Shown here piece by piece: positions 40,225-47,722 of a DNA stretch of 47,722 bases. The stretch comes from Gemmatimonadota bacterium (GTDB lineage: Bacteria > Gemmatimonadota > Gemmatimonadetes > Longimicrobiales > Longimicrobiaceae), in the NCBI GenBank assembly GCA_028287185.1, contig JAQBQD010000117.1, forward strand, positions 1 through 47,722. Direction: 5' to 3'. The position numbers and the translations under genes were made by a program. Numbering within the stretch: position 1 is the stretch's first letter; every line of letters begins with the position of its first letter. The notes beneath the pieces are model-generated. The model did not search any database, was not told where the DNA came from, and saw only the letters and a program-made list of their open reading frames with translations.

Positions 40225-41835
40225 ATGCAGCTCCACCGTGCCATGACGCTTGCCGCGTGCATGTCCGCGCCGCTCGCTTTCGGCGCATCGGCCGCGTACG
40301 CGCAGGCCGGCGCCCGCGACAGCGTCCGCGCTCCCACGAGTGCGTTCGCGTCGTCCGCGGTCCCGTCGCCGGCGACGATTCCTCCGACGGGTGCGACGGC
40401 TTCGACCCCGGCGGCTGCATCGCCTGTCCGCAGGCCGGGTCCGACGACGAATGGCTCGGCCGCCACGCCGCCCGTTTCGGTTTCGGGACCGGCCAGCACA
40501 TCGGCTCCCGCGATTCCGAGTGCGGCGGCGACGCTCCCGACGGGCGTCGGGCTGGCGGCACCCGCTGTCGCGCCTCCACGGACGGCGGCGCCCTCGACCT
40601 CCCCGCCGCGGGCCCGGGCGCCGCGATATGCATCTCCGGAGAGGTGGGAGGACGTGACGCCTGCGTCAGTCAACGCGCCGGCCGCGCACCTGCCGGCGTG
40701 GCGCGGCTTCGCGGGGCCGACGATGCTGCGCATCCAGGTGCTGCTGGACCGCGCGCTCTTCTCGCCGGGGATGATGGACGGGCGCTGGGGGAAGAACACC
40801 GAGCACGCCGTCTACTGGCTTCAGGTGCGCGAGGGCCTGCCGCCCAGCGGGCGTGTGGACAGCGCCACGTACAACCGCCTGCTGCGCCTGGCCGGCGGCC
40901 CCGCGGAGCTGGTGCGGCCCTACGCGCTGACGGCGGACGACGTGGCCGGCCCGTTCACGCGCATCCCCTCGGACATCTACGAGCAGGCCAAGCTTCCCTG
41001 CTCGTGCTACCAGACGCTCACCGAGAAGCTGAGCGAGGCGTTCCACGCGACGCCCGAGGTGCTGCGCAAGCTGAACCCGGGCGTGAAGCTGGATTCCGTC
41101 CGCGCCGGGCAGGTATTGCAGGTGCCCGCGGTGCGCAACCCGGCGGACCGGCCGGGTGAGGTGGCCGTGCTGGAGGTGTCCGGCCCCGGCAACTACGTGC
41201 ACGCGCTGGACGCGCGGGGCCGCATCCTCTACCACTTCCCCTCCACGCTGGGCTCCTCGTACGACCCGTCTCCACAGGGCGACTTCGCGGTGGCGCAGGT
41301 GGACCAGGACCCGTGGTGGCACTACCAGCCCAAGATCCTGGCCTCGGTGCCCGACGACCACGCCGACGCCATGATCCCGCCCGGCCCCAACAGCGCCGTC
41401 GGCCGCGTCTGGGTGACGCTCTCGGTACCGCACTACGGCATCCACGGCACCAAGTCGCCGGAGACCATCGGCTACGCGGTATCGGCCGGCTGCGTGCGCC
41501 TCACCAACTGGGACGCGCTGTTCCTCAGCCGGCGCCTGCGCATCGGCACGCCCGTGCGCTTCCGCGGAACGCGCCTCGGGCCGCGCACCGCGCCGCCGGC
41601 TGCCGTCCGCCGCGACAGCGCGGGCGCGCACCCGGCCACACCCGCGAAGCCCGCCGCCCCGCCGCACGTGCTGGGAGCTCCGGCCCCACCCGCCGGCTCC
41701 GCGCCGCGAAAGCCCGCGCCCCCGCCGCACCTGCTGGGCGTGCCGGTCGCGCCGGCGGCGAGCCCGCCGGTGAAGCCGGCCGCGGCTCCGCCCTCGGGCG
41801 CGCCGTCCGCCACGAAGCCGGCGCGGCGTCCGTAG
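40225..41835 (+). CDS. Exported L,D-transpeptidase with peptidoglycan-binding and LysM-like domains
   Basis: The 536-residue product has a signal peptide (cleavage near Ala-Tyr-Ala-Gln, residue 27) and a Pro/Ala/Thr-rich spacer (about 28-155). A PG_binding_1 domain (about 165-225, DGRWGKNTEHAVYWLQ), a LysM-like segment (about 265-302, LRKLNPGVKLDSVRAGQVLQVP), a YkuD catalytic domain (about 312-445) and a Pro-rich tail follow. The active site reads HYGIHGT with His407, then SAGCVRLTN with Cys423. The usual SHGC is SAGC here; variants at that His exist in active enzymes (Bacillus YkuD has SKGC). It forms 3-3 cross-links or anchors proteins to peptidoglycan. Confidence 0.9.
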   Translation: MQLHRAMTLAACMSAPLAFGASAAYAQAGARDSVRAPTSAFASSAVPSPATIPPTGATASTPAAASPVRRPGPTTNGSAATPPVSVSGPASTSAPAIPSAAATLPTGVGLAAPAVAPPRTAAPSTSPPRARAPRYASPERWEDVTPASVNAPAAHLPAWRGFAGPTMLRIQVLLDRALFSPGMMDGRWGKNTEHAVYWLQVREGLPPSGRVDSATYNRLLRLAGGPAELVRPYALTADDVAGPFTRIPSDIYEQAKLPCSCYQTLTEKLSEAFHATPEVLRKLNPGVKLDSVRAGQVLQVPAVRNPADRPGEVAVLEVSGPGNYVHALDARGRILYHFPSTLGSSYDPSPQGDFAVAQVDQDPWWHYQPKILASVPDDHADAMIPPGPNSAVGRVWVTLSVPHYGIHGTKSPETIGYAVSAGCVRLTNWDALFLSRRLRIGTPVRFRGTRLGPRTAPPAAVRRDSAGAHPATPAKPAAPPHVLGAPAPPAGSAPRKPAPPPHLLGVPVAPAASPPVKPAAAPPSGAPSATKPARRP

Positions 41836-41878
41836 GACGAGCTTGGGTGGACGCGATCGTCGATCCGAGGTGGGTGGG

Positions 41879-41905
41879 GCCCTTCTTCCGATGCGGGAGA
41901 AGGGC
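41879..41905 (+). terminator. Hairpin between the two L,D-transpeptidase genes
   Basis: An 11-bp stem with one wobble pair and a GATGC loop is followed by TTCTTCG. It lies about 45 bases after the first gene, so the second probably has its own promoter. Confidence 0.7.
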
Positions 41906-42109
41906 TTCTTCGTGATGCGGCGGGGCAGGCCTGGCGCCGTCGTTCCCGCGGCTTCGGGGGCCGGCGGTGCATTCCGGCGACCGAGGGAATCCGGTGCGCA
42001 TCCGGAGATCGGCCCGAAACCTGCCTTGTGCGGCGCCGGGCCGACGGGTGTTCCCACGTCCGAAGATCCATCCATGATCGACAATCGAACGAGAACGCCG
42101 GACAGGCGG

Positions 42110-43543
42110 ATGAGAATGCAGAGAATCACGGGACGGATCGCCACCCTGGCCGCGCTCCTGGTGGCCGTGGGGGCGTGCAGGAAGGACGCGAAGCCCGGAG
42201 CGGGGGACGAGCAGGCGAAGGCGGCGCCCGCGCGGAACCCCAACGCGGTGGAGGTGGCGTACGACCCGGCCGAGAAGGCGCCCACCGACGAGCAGCTCGC
42301 CGCCATGCGCCGCGACGCGTCGTGGATGGAGGTGGTGCAGCTCGACACCACGGGCTCGGGACGGGCGATCCGGTTCAACGAGAGGTGGGAGCAGATCTCG
42401 GCGGACGCGGTGAACCGCGGCGGCATCACGCTGCCCATCAGCGGCGACGTGGCCGGGCCCTCCGTCCTGCGCGTGCAGGTGCTGCTGGACCGCGCCTACT
42501 TCTCGCCGGGGATGATGGACGGCAACTGGGGGAAGAACACGGCCGAGGCGCTGTACTGGTTCCAGCGCGACAACGGGCTTCCCGCCACGGCGCGCGCCGA
42601 CTCGGCGACGGTCGCCAGGCTCCTGCAGGCGGCGGGCTCGCCCCGGGAGCTGGTGGCGGCGCACCGCCTTACGGCACAGGACGTGGCGGGCCCGTTCACC
42701 CCCATCCCCACGGACATCTACGAGCACGCCAAGCTGGGCTGCTCGTGCTACGAGGCGCTGTCGGAGAAGCTGAGCGAGATGTTCCACACCACGCCGGCGC
42801 TGCTCCAGAAGCTGAACCCCGGCGTGGACCTGGAGCATGCGCGCGCCGGGCAGACCATCCACGGACCCGCCGTGCGCGCCACGAACGCGCCGCCCAGGGG
42901 ACGGATCGCGACCATCGAGGTGTCGGGGCGGGGGACGTACGTGCACGCGGTGGACGCGGCGGGACGCGTGCTCTACCACTTCCCCTCCACGCTCGGCGCC
43001 ACGTACTCGCCGTCGCCCTCGGGCCACTTCGCCATCGCGTCCGTCACGCAAAACCCGGTGTGGCACTACCAGCCGGCGCTGCTTACGGGCGTGGACGACT
43101 CGCTGCCCGAGGCCACCATCCCCAAGGGCCCCAACAACGCCGTCGGCGTGGTATGGATGGCGCTTTCGGCGCCGCACTACGGCATCCACGGCACCAGCAC
43201 CCCGCAGACCATCGGGTACGCGACGTCGCACGGGTGCATTCGCCTGACCAACTGGGACGCGGAGTTCCTGAGCCACCAGGTGCACGCCGGCATCCCCGTG
43301 CGCTTCCGCGACATCGCCGGCGCGGGCGGCGGCACGGCGCCCTCGAACGACGGCTCGGCCGACCAGCGCCGCGACTCGTCGACGTTGCGCTCGCACGCCC
43401 CTTCCGCCTCGGGCCGCGGTGAAGGCGCCGCCGCCGTAGCGAGGAGCACGCAGCCCGCGCCCGCCCGCCGCCGCCCGCCCACGCCCGCTCTCCCGGCACG
43501 GACGGACTCCACGCAGACGGCGGCGCCGGACAGCGCGCGGTAG
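42110..43543 (+). CDS. Lipoprotein L,D-transpeptidase
   Basis: The 477-residue product is a paralogue of the preceding gene with the same domain order. It has PG_binding_1 (about 112-170, DGNWGKNTAEALYWFQ), a LysM-like part (about 210-255), and YkuD (about 262-395) with HYGIHGT and SHGCIRLTN (Cys376). It differs in having a lipoprotein signal: Arg start, hydrophobic core and lipobox VGAC, Cys at residue 23, so it is membrane-anchored. The Pro-rich spacer is shorter. ATG 42110 or 42116 fits the signal best; ATG 42074 is possible. The tail after about 400 is Ser/Pro/Arg-rich and variable. Confidence 0.9.
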   Translation: MRMQRITGRIATLAALLVAVGACRKDAKPGAGDEQAKAAPARNPNAVEVAYDPAEKAPTDEQLAAMRRDASWMEVVQLDTTGSGRAIRFNERWEQISADAVNRGGITLPISGDVAGPSVLRVQVLLDRAYFSPGMMDGNWGKNTAEALYWFQRDNGLPATARADSATVARLLQAAGSPRELVAAHRLTAQDVAGPFTPIPTDIYEHAKLGCSCYEALSEKLSEMFHTTPALLQKLNPGVDLEHARAGQTIHGPAVRATNAPPRGRIATIEVSGRGTYVHAVDAAGRVLYHFPSTLGATYSPSPSGHFAIASVTQNPVWHYQPALLTGVDDSLPEATIPKGPNNAVGVVWMALSAPHYGIHGTSTPQTIGYATSHGCIRLTNWDAEFLSHQVHAGIPVRFRDIAGAGGGTAPSNDGSADQRRDSSTLRSHAPSASGRGEGAAAVARSTQPAPARRRPPTPALPARTDSTQTAAPDSAR

Positions 43544-43572
43544 GCTGCGGCGGGAAGGATCGGTGGACGATG

Positions 43573-43611
43573 TGAACGGCCCCGGATCAGCGCGTGATCC
43601 GGGGCCGTTCA
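43573..43611. terminator. Bidirectional terminator between convergent genes
   Basis: A perfect 17-bp stem (43573-43589 with 43595-43611) with a 5-base loop lies 29 bases after the lipoprotein gene stop, in the convergent gap to the caspase-like gene. Confidence 0.8.
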
Positions 43612-43679
43612 GCTGGTCAACGCGCTTGGCGGATTCCTCGCCTGAAACCCCTGCCGTCCGCACGGCCGGACGCATCCGC

Positions 43680-43760
43680 GCGGAGCGAGCCCGCGAAGGC
43701 GGGCGGACATGCCGTTGCAGCCACGGATTTCAACCCGTGGCTCCCCCCGCGGGCGCCCCC
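43680..43760 (+). repeat. Dispersed hairpin repeat, copy 3
   Basis: This best-preserved copy has GGAGCGAGCCC, a hairpin GCCCGC-GAAG-GCGGGC, the word ATGCCGTTGCAG, then a second hairpin CCACGG with CCGTGG around TTTCAA. It matches copy 1 at 49 of 59 core positions. It lies about 90 bases beyond the stop of the minus-strand caspase-like gene. Confidence 0.7.
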
Positions 43761-43848
43761 ATTCACCGTTGGTGGACGCGCCAGCCGGGCCGTATCCGTC
43801 CCCAACCCTCCCGATGTCCACGCCTCCAAATCCCTCCGACAGCCGCCG

Positions 43849-46236
43849 TCACCGCGTCGCCGCCACGAACGCCAGCGGGACATCTCCGAGGCCGGCGCGC
43901 TGGGGATTCTGCTCGCCGTTCGTGGCCTGCGAGACGTGGGTGCGCACGTAGGCGGCGGCCTCGGTGAAGGTGACGACGCCGTCGTGGTCGGCGTCGGCGG
44001 GGCCCTTCAGGCCGTCCAGCAGCGTCCAGGTGAAGACGCCGTGTCCTCCGCCCCACTGCGTGCCCTCGCGCGAGAACTCGCCGCCGTCCGCCGCGGAGAG
44101 CGTGACGCGCATGGAGGGGCTGAACAGGCCCGAGAACGCCTGGTTGATCGGCGTGGCGTCGGTCACCAGCGCCCCGCCCGAGTGGCAGGCGTCGGCGATC
44201 ACCACCACGCGCTGGGCGGCGATCTGGCGGCGCAGCGCGGTCTGGAAGTCCCACATGGGGAAGGCGGTGGAGGCCACCTTCTTCAAGTCCGTATCGTACG
44301 ACAGGATGTAGAGGTTGGACGGGCGGTTGGGATCGGGCGCGCCGTGCGAGGCCACGTACACCGTCACCTGGTCGTCCTCCGCCGCCTGCTGCAGGAACAC
44401 GAAGAGCGCGTCGCGGATGGCGGCGGTGGTGGCCTGCTCGTTCAGCAGCAGGCGCGCCTGCCCCGCCGGCACCGCGCCCCCGGCGGGCGAGCGCAGGAAG
44501 TCGTACATCGACCGCGCGTCGGCGTCCGCGTAGTGCAGGCCGGGCACGGAGCCGTCGGCGTAGCGCGAGATCCCGATCACCACGGCCCAGCGCCGTCCCA
44601 CGCCGGCGCGCACCACGGACTGCGCCATCGCGCGGCCGGACTGCGCCTGCACGCGCACGGTGTCCTCGCCCGCGGGAAGCGGCGACTCGCCCTCGAACAT
44701 CACGCCCGAGCGGCCCAGCGCGTACCGCGTCTGCTCGTCCGCCGTCAGTGCGCGCACGCGGGCCGGGTGGCCGCCGACGGTGACCTGCGCCTCGTCCACC
44801 GGCAGCACGCCGCGGATGCGGGCCCGCATGGGGGTGCGGGCGCCCACGCGGATGCCGCGCGCGCCGCTGTCCGGGTACGTGCCCGCCTCCACGATGGCCA
44901 GCGCCAGCGACGCGTCGCCGCCCCGCGCTCGGTCCGCCGATCCCGCGGTGACGGCGCCGAGCTGCGCGGACACGGAGCCGCGCTCGGGCGCCCAGTAGGC
45001 CGCGCCGTTCCACACGTGCCCCGTCCAGTCGTTCGCGACCTCACCCAGGAAGCGGCCGCCGCGCGCGAGCTGGTCGGCCGCCTGGCGCAGCGCCGCGGCC
45101 CGCGCACCGCCCGCCGTCGCCTCCACCGCGCGGCCGGTGGCGGTGGCGGTGGATACGACGCGCCCGTCGTCCAGCCGCAGGGCACGCACGTTGAGCTGCG
45201 CGGTGCCGGTCTGGAGGTTGGGATCCGCGGGACTGGCCCCCGCGTCCGCCGGCGCCTGGCCGATCACGATCACCTGGGCGCCCAGGTCGCGGCCCAGGGC
45301 GACGGCATCCGCCTCGCTGCCGGCGAGCGCCCGCGCGGCGCGGTCGCGCTGCGCGGCGTCGCGGGCAAGCGCGGGATCGACGAGCGGGAAGCCGGCCTCG
45401 CGCAGGAACCCCGCGAGCGCGGTGGATGCCGTCCCGCCCTCGTCCTTCATCAGCACCACCACCCGCGGAAGCTCCGAATCCAGCCGCATCCCCCCGCCCT
45501 GCGCCGTCGGCTGAGGCGTGGACACGGCGTTCGGCGACGGGCCCGCGCGGCTGCCGAGCCGGGCCAGCCGCGTCTGCGCGTCGGGATACGCGGGCGCGAC
45601 GGCCAGGGCCTGCCGATACAGCGCGCCGGCGCCGGCCGCGTCGCCGGCGTCCTCCTTCGCCAGCGCGCGGGAGAAGAGCAGCGCGGCGTGCGCGGGCACC
45701 TCGGGGGCGTCGGCCACCGCGCCGCGCGACTCCAGCGACAGGTTGCGGAAGGTCTGCGCGGCGAGGGTGCTCACGGAGCGGAACAGGTTCTCGCGGCGGT
45801 CCGTCACCTCCTCGCCGCGCCGCACCTGGCCCGTCTCCACGTCCACCACGTGCACGTCGATGCGAAGCTGGCCGTACACGTCGGCGTACGATCCCAGCAC
45901 CATGTACTGCGCACCCAGCAGCCGTCCCACGCGCACCGCCGTGGCCGCGTCCGCCACGCCGGACAGGGACAGCCGCTGCTCGCCCAGCAGCGCCTGGATG
46001 CGGTCGCGCTCCACCAGGCGCACGCGCGGGTTGCGCGACATCTCCGTCGCCAGCATGGCGGAAAGGCCCTTGCCCAGCGCGGACAGGTCCTGCGCCTCCG
46101 GCCCGATGCTCCCGCCGTCCGTCAGGTCCAGCACGGCGAGGGTCGGCAGGTTCGGGGATGATGCCTGCGCAGCGAGCGGCGCCCGACCGAGGAGCAGCGC
46201 GAGGCCTGCGGCGATCGCCAACGTCCTTCGCTTCAT
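43849..46236 (-). CDS. Secreted CsgG-like and caspase-like (peptidase C14) protein with EF-hand loop
   Basis: The 795-residue product has a signal peptide (about 1-24) and a CsgG-like domain (about 30-170, LAVLDLTDGG and LLGAQYMVLGSYADVYGQL). A TPR-like helix pair (about 190-225), a second FlgT/CsgG-like part (about 260-400), a beta-rich middle and a caspase-fold domain (about 560-770) follow. The catalytic dyad is present: His631 in VASHGAP and Cys684 in DACHSGG. Residues 748-759 form a canonical 12-residue EF-hand loop (DADHDGVVTFTE). ATG 46236 is preferred over 46242 because GGAGG then lies six bases upstream. Such bacterial orthocaspases cut after Arg or Lys; the export and the calcium loop suggest a calcium-dependent envelope protease. 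Confidence 0.87.
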   Translation of the reverse strand: MKRRTLAIAAGLALLLGRAPLAAQASSPNLPTLAVLDLTDGGSIGPEAQDLSALGKGLSAMLATEMSRNPRVRLVERDRIQALLGEQRLSLSGVADAATAVRVGRLLGAQYMVLGSYADVYGQLRIDVHVVDVETGQVRRGEEVTDRRENLFRSVSTLAAQTFRNLSLESRGAVADAPEVPAHAALLFSRALAKEDAGDAAGAGALYRQALAVAPAYPDAQTRLARLGSRAGPSPNAVSTPQPTAQGGGMRLDSELPRVVVLMKDEGGTASTALAGFLREAGFPLVDPALARDAAQRDRAARALAGSEADAVALGRDLGAQVIVIGQAPADAGASPADPNLQTGTAQLNVRALRLDDGRVVSTATATGRAVEATAGGARAAALRQAADQLARGGRFLGEVANDWTGHVWNGAAYWAPERGSVSAQLGAVTAGSADRARGGDASLALAIVEAGTYPDSGARGIRVGARTPMRARIRGVLPVDEAQVTVGGHPARVRALTADEQTRYALGRSGVMFEGESPLPAGEDTVRVQAQSGRAMAQSVVRAGVGRRWAVVIGISRYADGSVPGLHYADADARSMYDFLRSPAGGAVPAGQARLLLNEQATTAAIRDALFVFLQQAAEDDQVTVYVASHGAPDPNRPSNLYILSYDTDLKKVASTAFPMWDFQTALRRQIAAQRVVVIADACHSGGALVTDATPINQAFSGLFSPSMRVTLSAADGGEFSREGTQWGGGHGVFTWTLLDGLKGPADADHDGVVTFTEAAAYVRTHVSQATNGEQNPQRAGLGDVPLAFVAATR

Positions 46237-46311
46237 GGTCATCCTCCGGTTGTGGCGCGGAGCACGGATGCGTCATCGGGACTTCGAGAGAGACCGCGCG
46301 AGCGTCCTTCG

Positions 46312-47448
46312 TCACCACGAACGGCGGAGCGAAAGGCCGAGGTCGACGCCGCGCACCGCGCTGCGCCGGTCGGCCGCGGCGACCACGCGGCCCAGGCGGA
46401 GGTGGGCGGCGGGAAGCAGGGTCAGCCGTCCCGCCGGCACCTCGCCCGTCCCGCCGATGCCGGCGTACCACCCCTGTCCCTGCCCGTCCGCCACGCGGAA
46501 CAGGCGGCCGTCGGCGCCCCAGGTGACGGCGGCGCGGCCGTAGGGGACGCGCAGGCCCGCGCCGCCCAGCCACAGGTCCTGCACCGGCGCGCCGGGCGAG
46601 CGCGCGTCCAGCGAGGTGCCGTGCCCGCGGTGCAGCAGGCCGCCCCACGCCACGGCGTTGTATCCACCGAGGACGCCCTGCAGCGAGGCCACGGCCTGGA
46701 GGCGGTCGCCCGCGCGGTACAGGTTCGCCCCGCCGAAGCGGTCGGTGTCGAAGTGCTGCCACGTCACCTGCAGCGCCGCCTTCGACGAGCGCCCCACGCC
46801 GTGGTCCGCCGCGACCCGAAGCCGCGCCTCGTCGCCCGGCCGGTAGGCCAGCGTGCCGCCGTCCGTCTCGGAGAACGGCTCGTACGATCGCGCCACCGTG
46901 TATCCCCCGCTCGCCCCGATCCCGAACCCCCGCCACCGCTGCGCGACCGCCGCGCTCAGCCCCACGCCGCCGCCGGTGCCCCAGTTGGAGATGCGGAACG
47001 GGAGGAGGTCGGCCGATACGGCGTTCGCCACCTCCGCCTGGCCCGGCGTGTTGCGCGAGTGCCCGGTGGGGATGGAGCCCGCCAGCGCCAGCGTCACGCG
47101 GTCGCGCCCGAAGGTCCGCGCCAGGCGCACCTGCGTGTCGGTCAGCCCGCCGAGCGTCGCCGTGGTCCCGTCCTCCCGCGTGAGCGAGCCGCGCGCGTAG
47201 GCGCCGGAGACGTCCAGCGTCACGCCGCGTCCCAGCGGAGCGCGCACGCCCCACGGCAGCGTGAGCAGCGAGACGGTGCGGATGCCGGCGGCGGAGGCGT
47301 TCGCGAACCGGTACGTCTCCCACCCCGCGCCGACTGACCCCGCGGGCGCGCCGGGCTGCGCCATCTGCGCCTCGGCGGATCGGCATGCGCAGACCGCCGC
47401 GGCGAGCGCGGACACGAGGGCGACGGAAAGCGGAAGACGGCGTTGCAT
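46312..47448 (-). CDS. Outer membrane beta-barrel protein
   Basis: The 378-residue product has a signal peptide ending near Ala-Glu-Ala-Gln (about 28), then repeated short amphipathic strands rich in Gly, Arg, Tyr and Thr with charged turns, and a C-terminal Arg-Arg-Ser-Trp. This is the look of a transmembrane barrel of about 14-16 strands, similar in style to channel or transport porins. I recognise no specific family. It lies 75 bases before the caspase-like gene on the same strand, so the two could share a transcript and function in the envelope together. Confidence 0.75.
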   Translation of the reverse strand: MQRRLPLSVALVSALAAAVCACRSAEAQMAQPGAPAGSVGAGWETYRFANASAAGIRTVSLLTLPWGVRAPLGRGVTLDVSGAYARGSLTREDGTTATLGGLTDTQVRLARTFGRDRVTLALAGSIPTGHSRNTPGQAEVANAVSADLLPFRISNWGTGGGVGLSAAVAQRWRGFGIGASGGYTVARSYEPFSETDGGTLAYRPGDEARLRVAADHGVGRSSKAALQVTWQHFDTDRFGGANLYRAGDRLQAVASLQGVLGGYNAVAWGGLLHRGHGTSLDARSPGAPVQDLWLGGAGLRVPYGRAAVTWGADGRLFRVADGQGQGWYAGIGGTGEVPAGRLTLLPAAHLRLGRVVAAADRRSAVRGVDLGLSLRRSW

Positions 47449-47530
47449 TCGATGCGGAGGAGGAGCGCGGCCCCGAATCCCCGGTGCCGCGCGATGGCGT
47501 CGGAAGGTGCTCTCGCGGAGGCGGGTGGAG

Positions 47531-47722
47531 CTACGGGCGCTTGATGACGATCTCGATGCCGGTGCGGGCGCGGCCCACCTGCTCGCCGCCCAGCCCCTCG
47601 GCCGCCGGATCGCGGGCGATGGGCAGCGTCGCGACGTCCTCCACGCCGAGGCCCAGCGTCTGCGGGCCGGCCGCCGGCGCAGAGAGGGCGAGCGCGGAGG
47701 CGCTGGCGGTCGCGGCGGAGGC
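47531..47722 (-). CDS. C-terminal end of a gene cut by the window edge
   Basis: On the minus strand 63 codons run from the window edge to a TAG at 47531. The sequence is an Ala/Ser-rich stretch, then GPQTLGLGVEDVATLPIARD and a strand-like ending GIEIVIKRP. It reads as a natural protein end with GC-rich third positions. Function cannot be assigned. It lies 82 bases upstream of the barrel gene in the same direction. Confidence 0.6.
   Translation of the reverse strand, partial: ASAATASASALALSAPAAGPQTLGLGVEDVATLPIARDPAAEGLGGEQVGRARTGIEIVIKRP

Noticed and set aside
41488..41499. SAGC instead of SHGC in the first L,D-transpeptidase as proof of inactivity
   Set aside because: Active family members such as Bacillus YkuD have another residue at this place, and the catalytic Cys and the HYGIHGT His are present.

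Overview
The window is a GC-rich bacterial chromosome segment with dense, mostly minus-strand genes, many of them in short overlaps. The gene complement fits a Gram-negative-type diderm of the Gemmatimonadota, most like Longimicrobium relatives: N-terminal signal peptides ending in AQ, outer-membrane barrels, proteins rich in Ala, Arg and Pro, and a very large multi-HAMP hybrid kinase. That placement is an impression from sequence style and not a database result. No phage, insertion sequence, CRISPR array or replication origin was recognised.

Layout. 1-7.1 kb: a partial secreted protein, gpmI, a small barrel protein, two convergent BON-domain proteins (one with a long Gly/Tyr/Arg-rich segment), then the molybdenum cofactor operon mobA-mobB-moeA. 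7.3-15.4 kb, minus strand: phoH, a PgpH-type HD phosphodiesterase, ybeY, mgtE, recN, a histidinol-phosphatase-like gene and dodecin, with an 8.5-copy heptanucleotide repeat between recN and the phosphatase. 15.4-16.1 kb: a Phd-VapC-type toxin-antitoxin pair whose toxin is frameshifted. 16.1-18.9 kb, minus: ptsN, vanZ-like, aspS. 19.0-24.3 kb, plus: rlmN, a flavin amine oxidase, a YycJ-like metallo-hydrolase, an uncertain small ORF and a membrane methyltransferase. 24.6-27.8 kb: two SH3b-armed cell-wall enzymes without signal peptides on either side of an HD hydrolase.

28.1-37.8 kb is one minus-strand signalling cluster: a 2118-residue soluble hybrid kinase with about 21 HAMP units, GAF, kinase core and three receiver domains, followed by cheR, a cheB without receiver domain, and a receiver-PAS-histidine kinase. 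No chemoreceptor, CheA or CheW is present. This is the strongest candidate for an unusual system. 38.3-39.9 kb is a more A/T-rich patch between an intact tRNA-Ser(UGA) and a decayed 5' half of another tRNA-Ser, carrying a membrane-anchored endonuclease related to Holliday junction resolvases. 40.2-43.5 kb holds two tandem L,D-transpeptidases (one exported, one lipoprotein). 43.8-47.7 kb, minus: a secreted CsgG-caspase-like protein with a calcium-binding loop, a barrel protein and the C-terminus of one more gene.

Two further patterns run through the window. Near-perfect hairpins mark most gene-unit ends. A hairpin-forming dispersed repeat occurs three times, each time just beyond the 3' end of a minus-strand gene.
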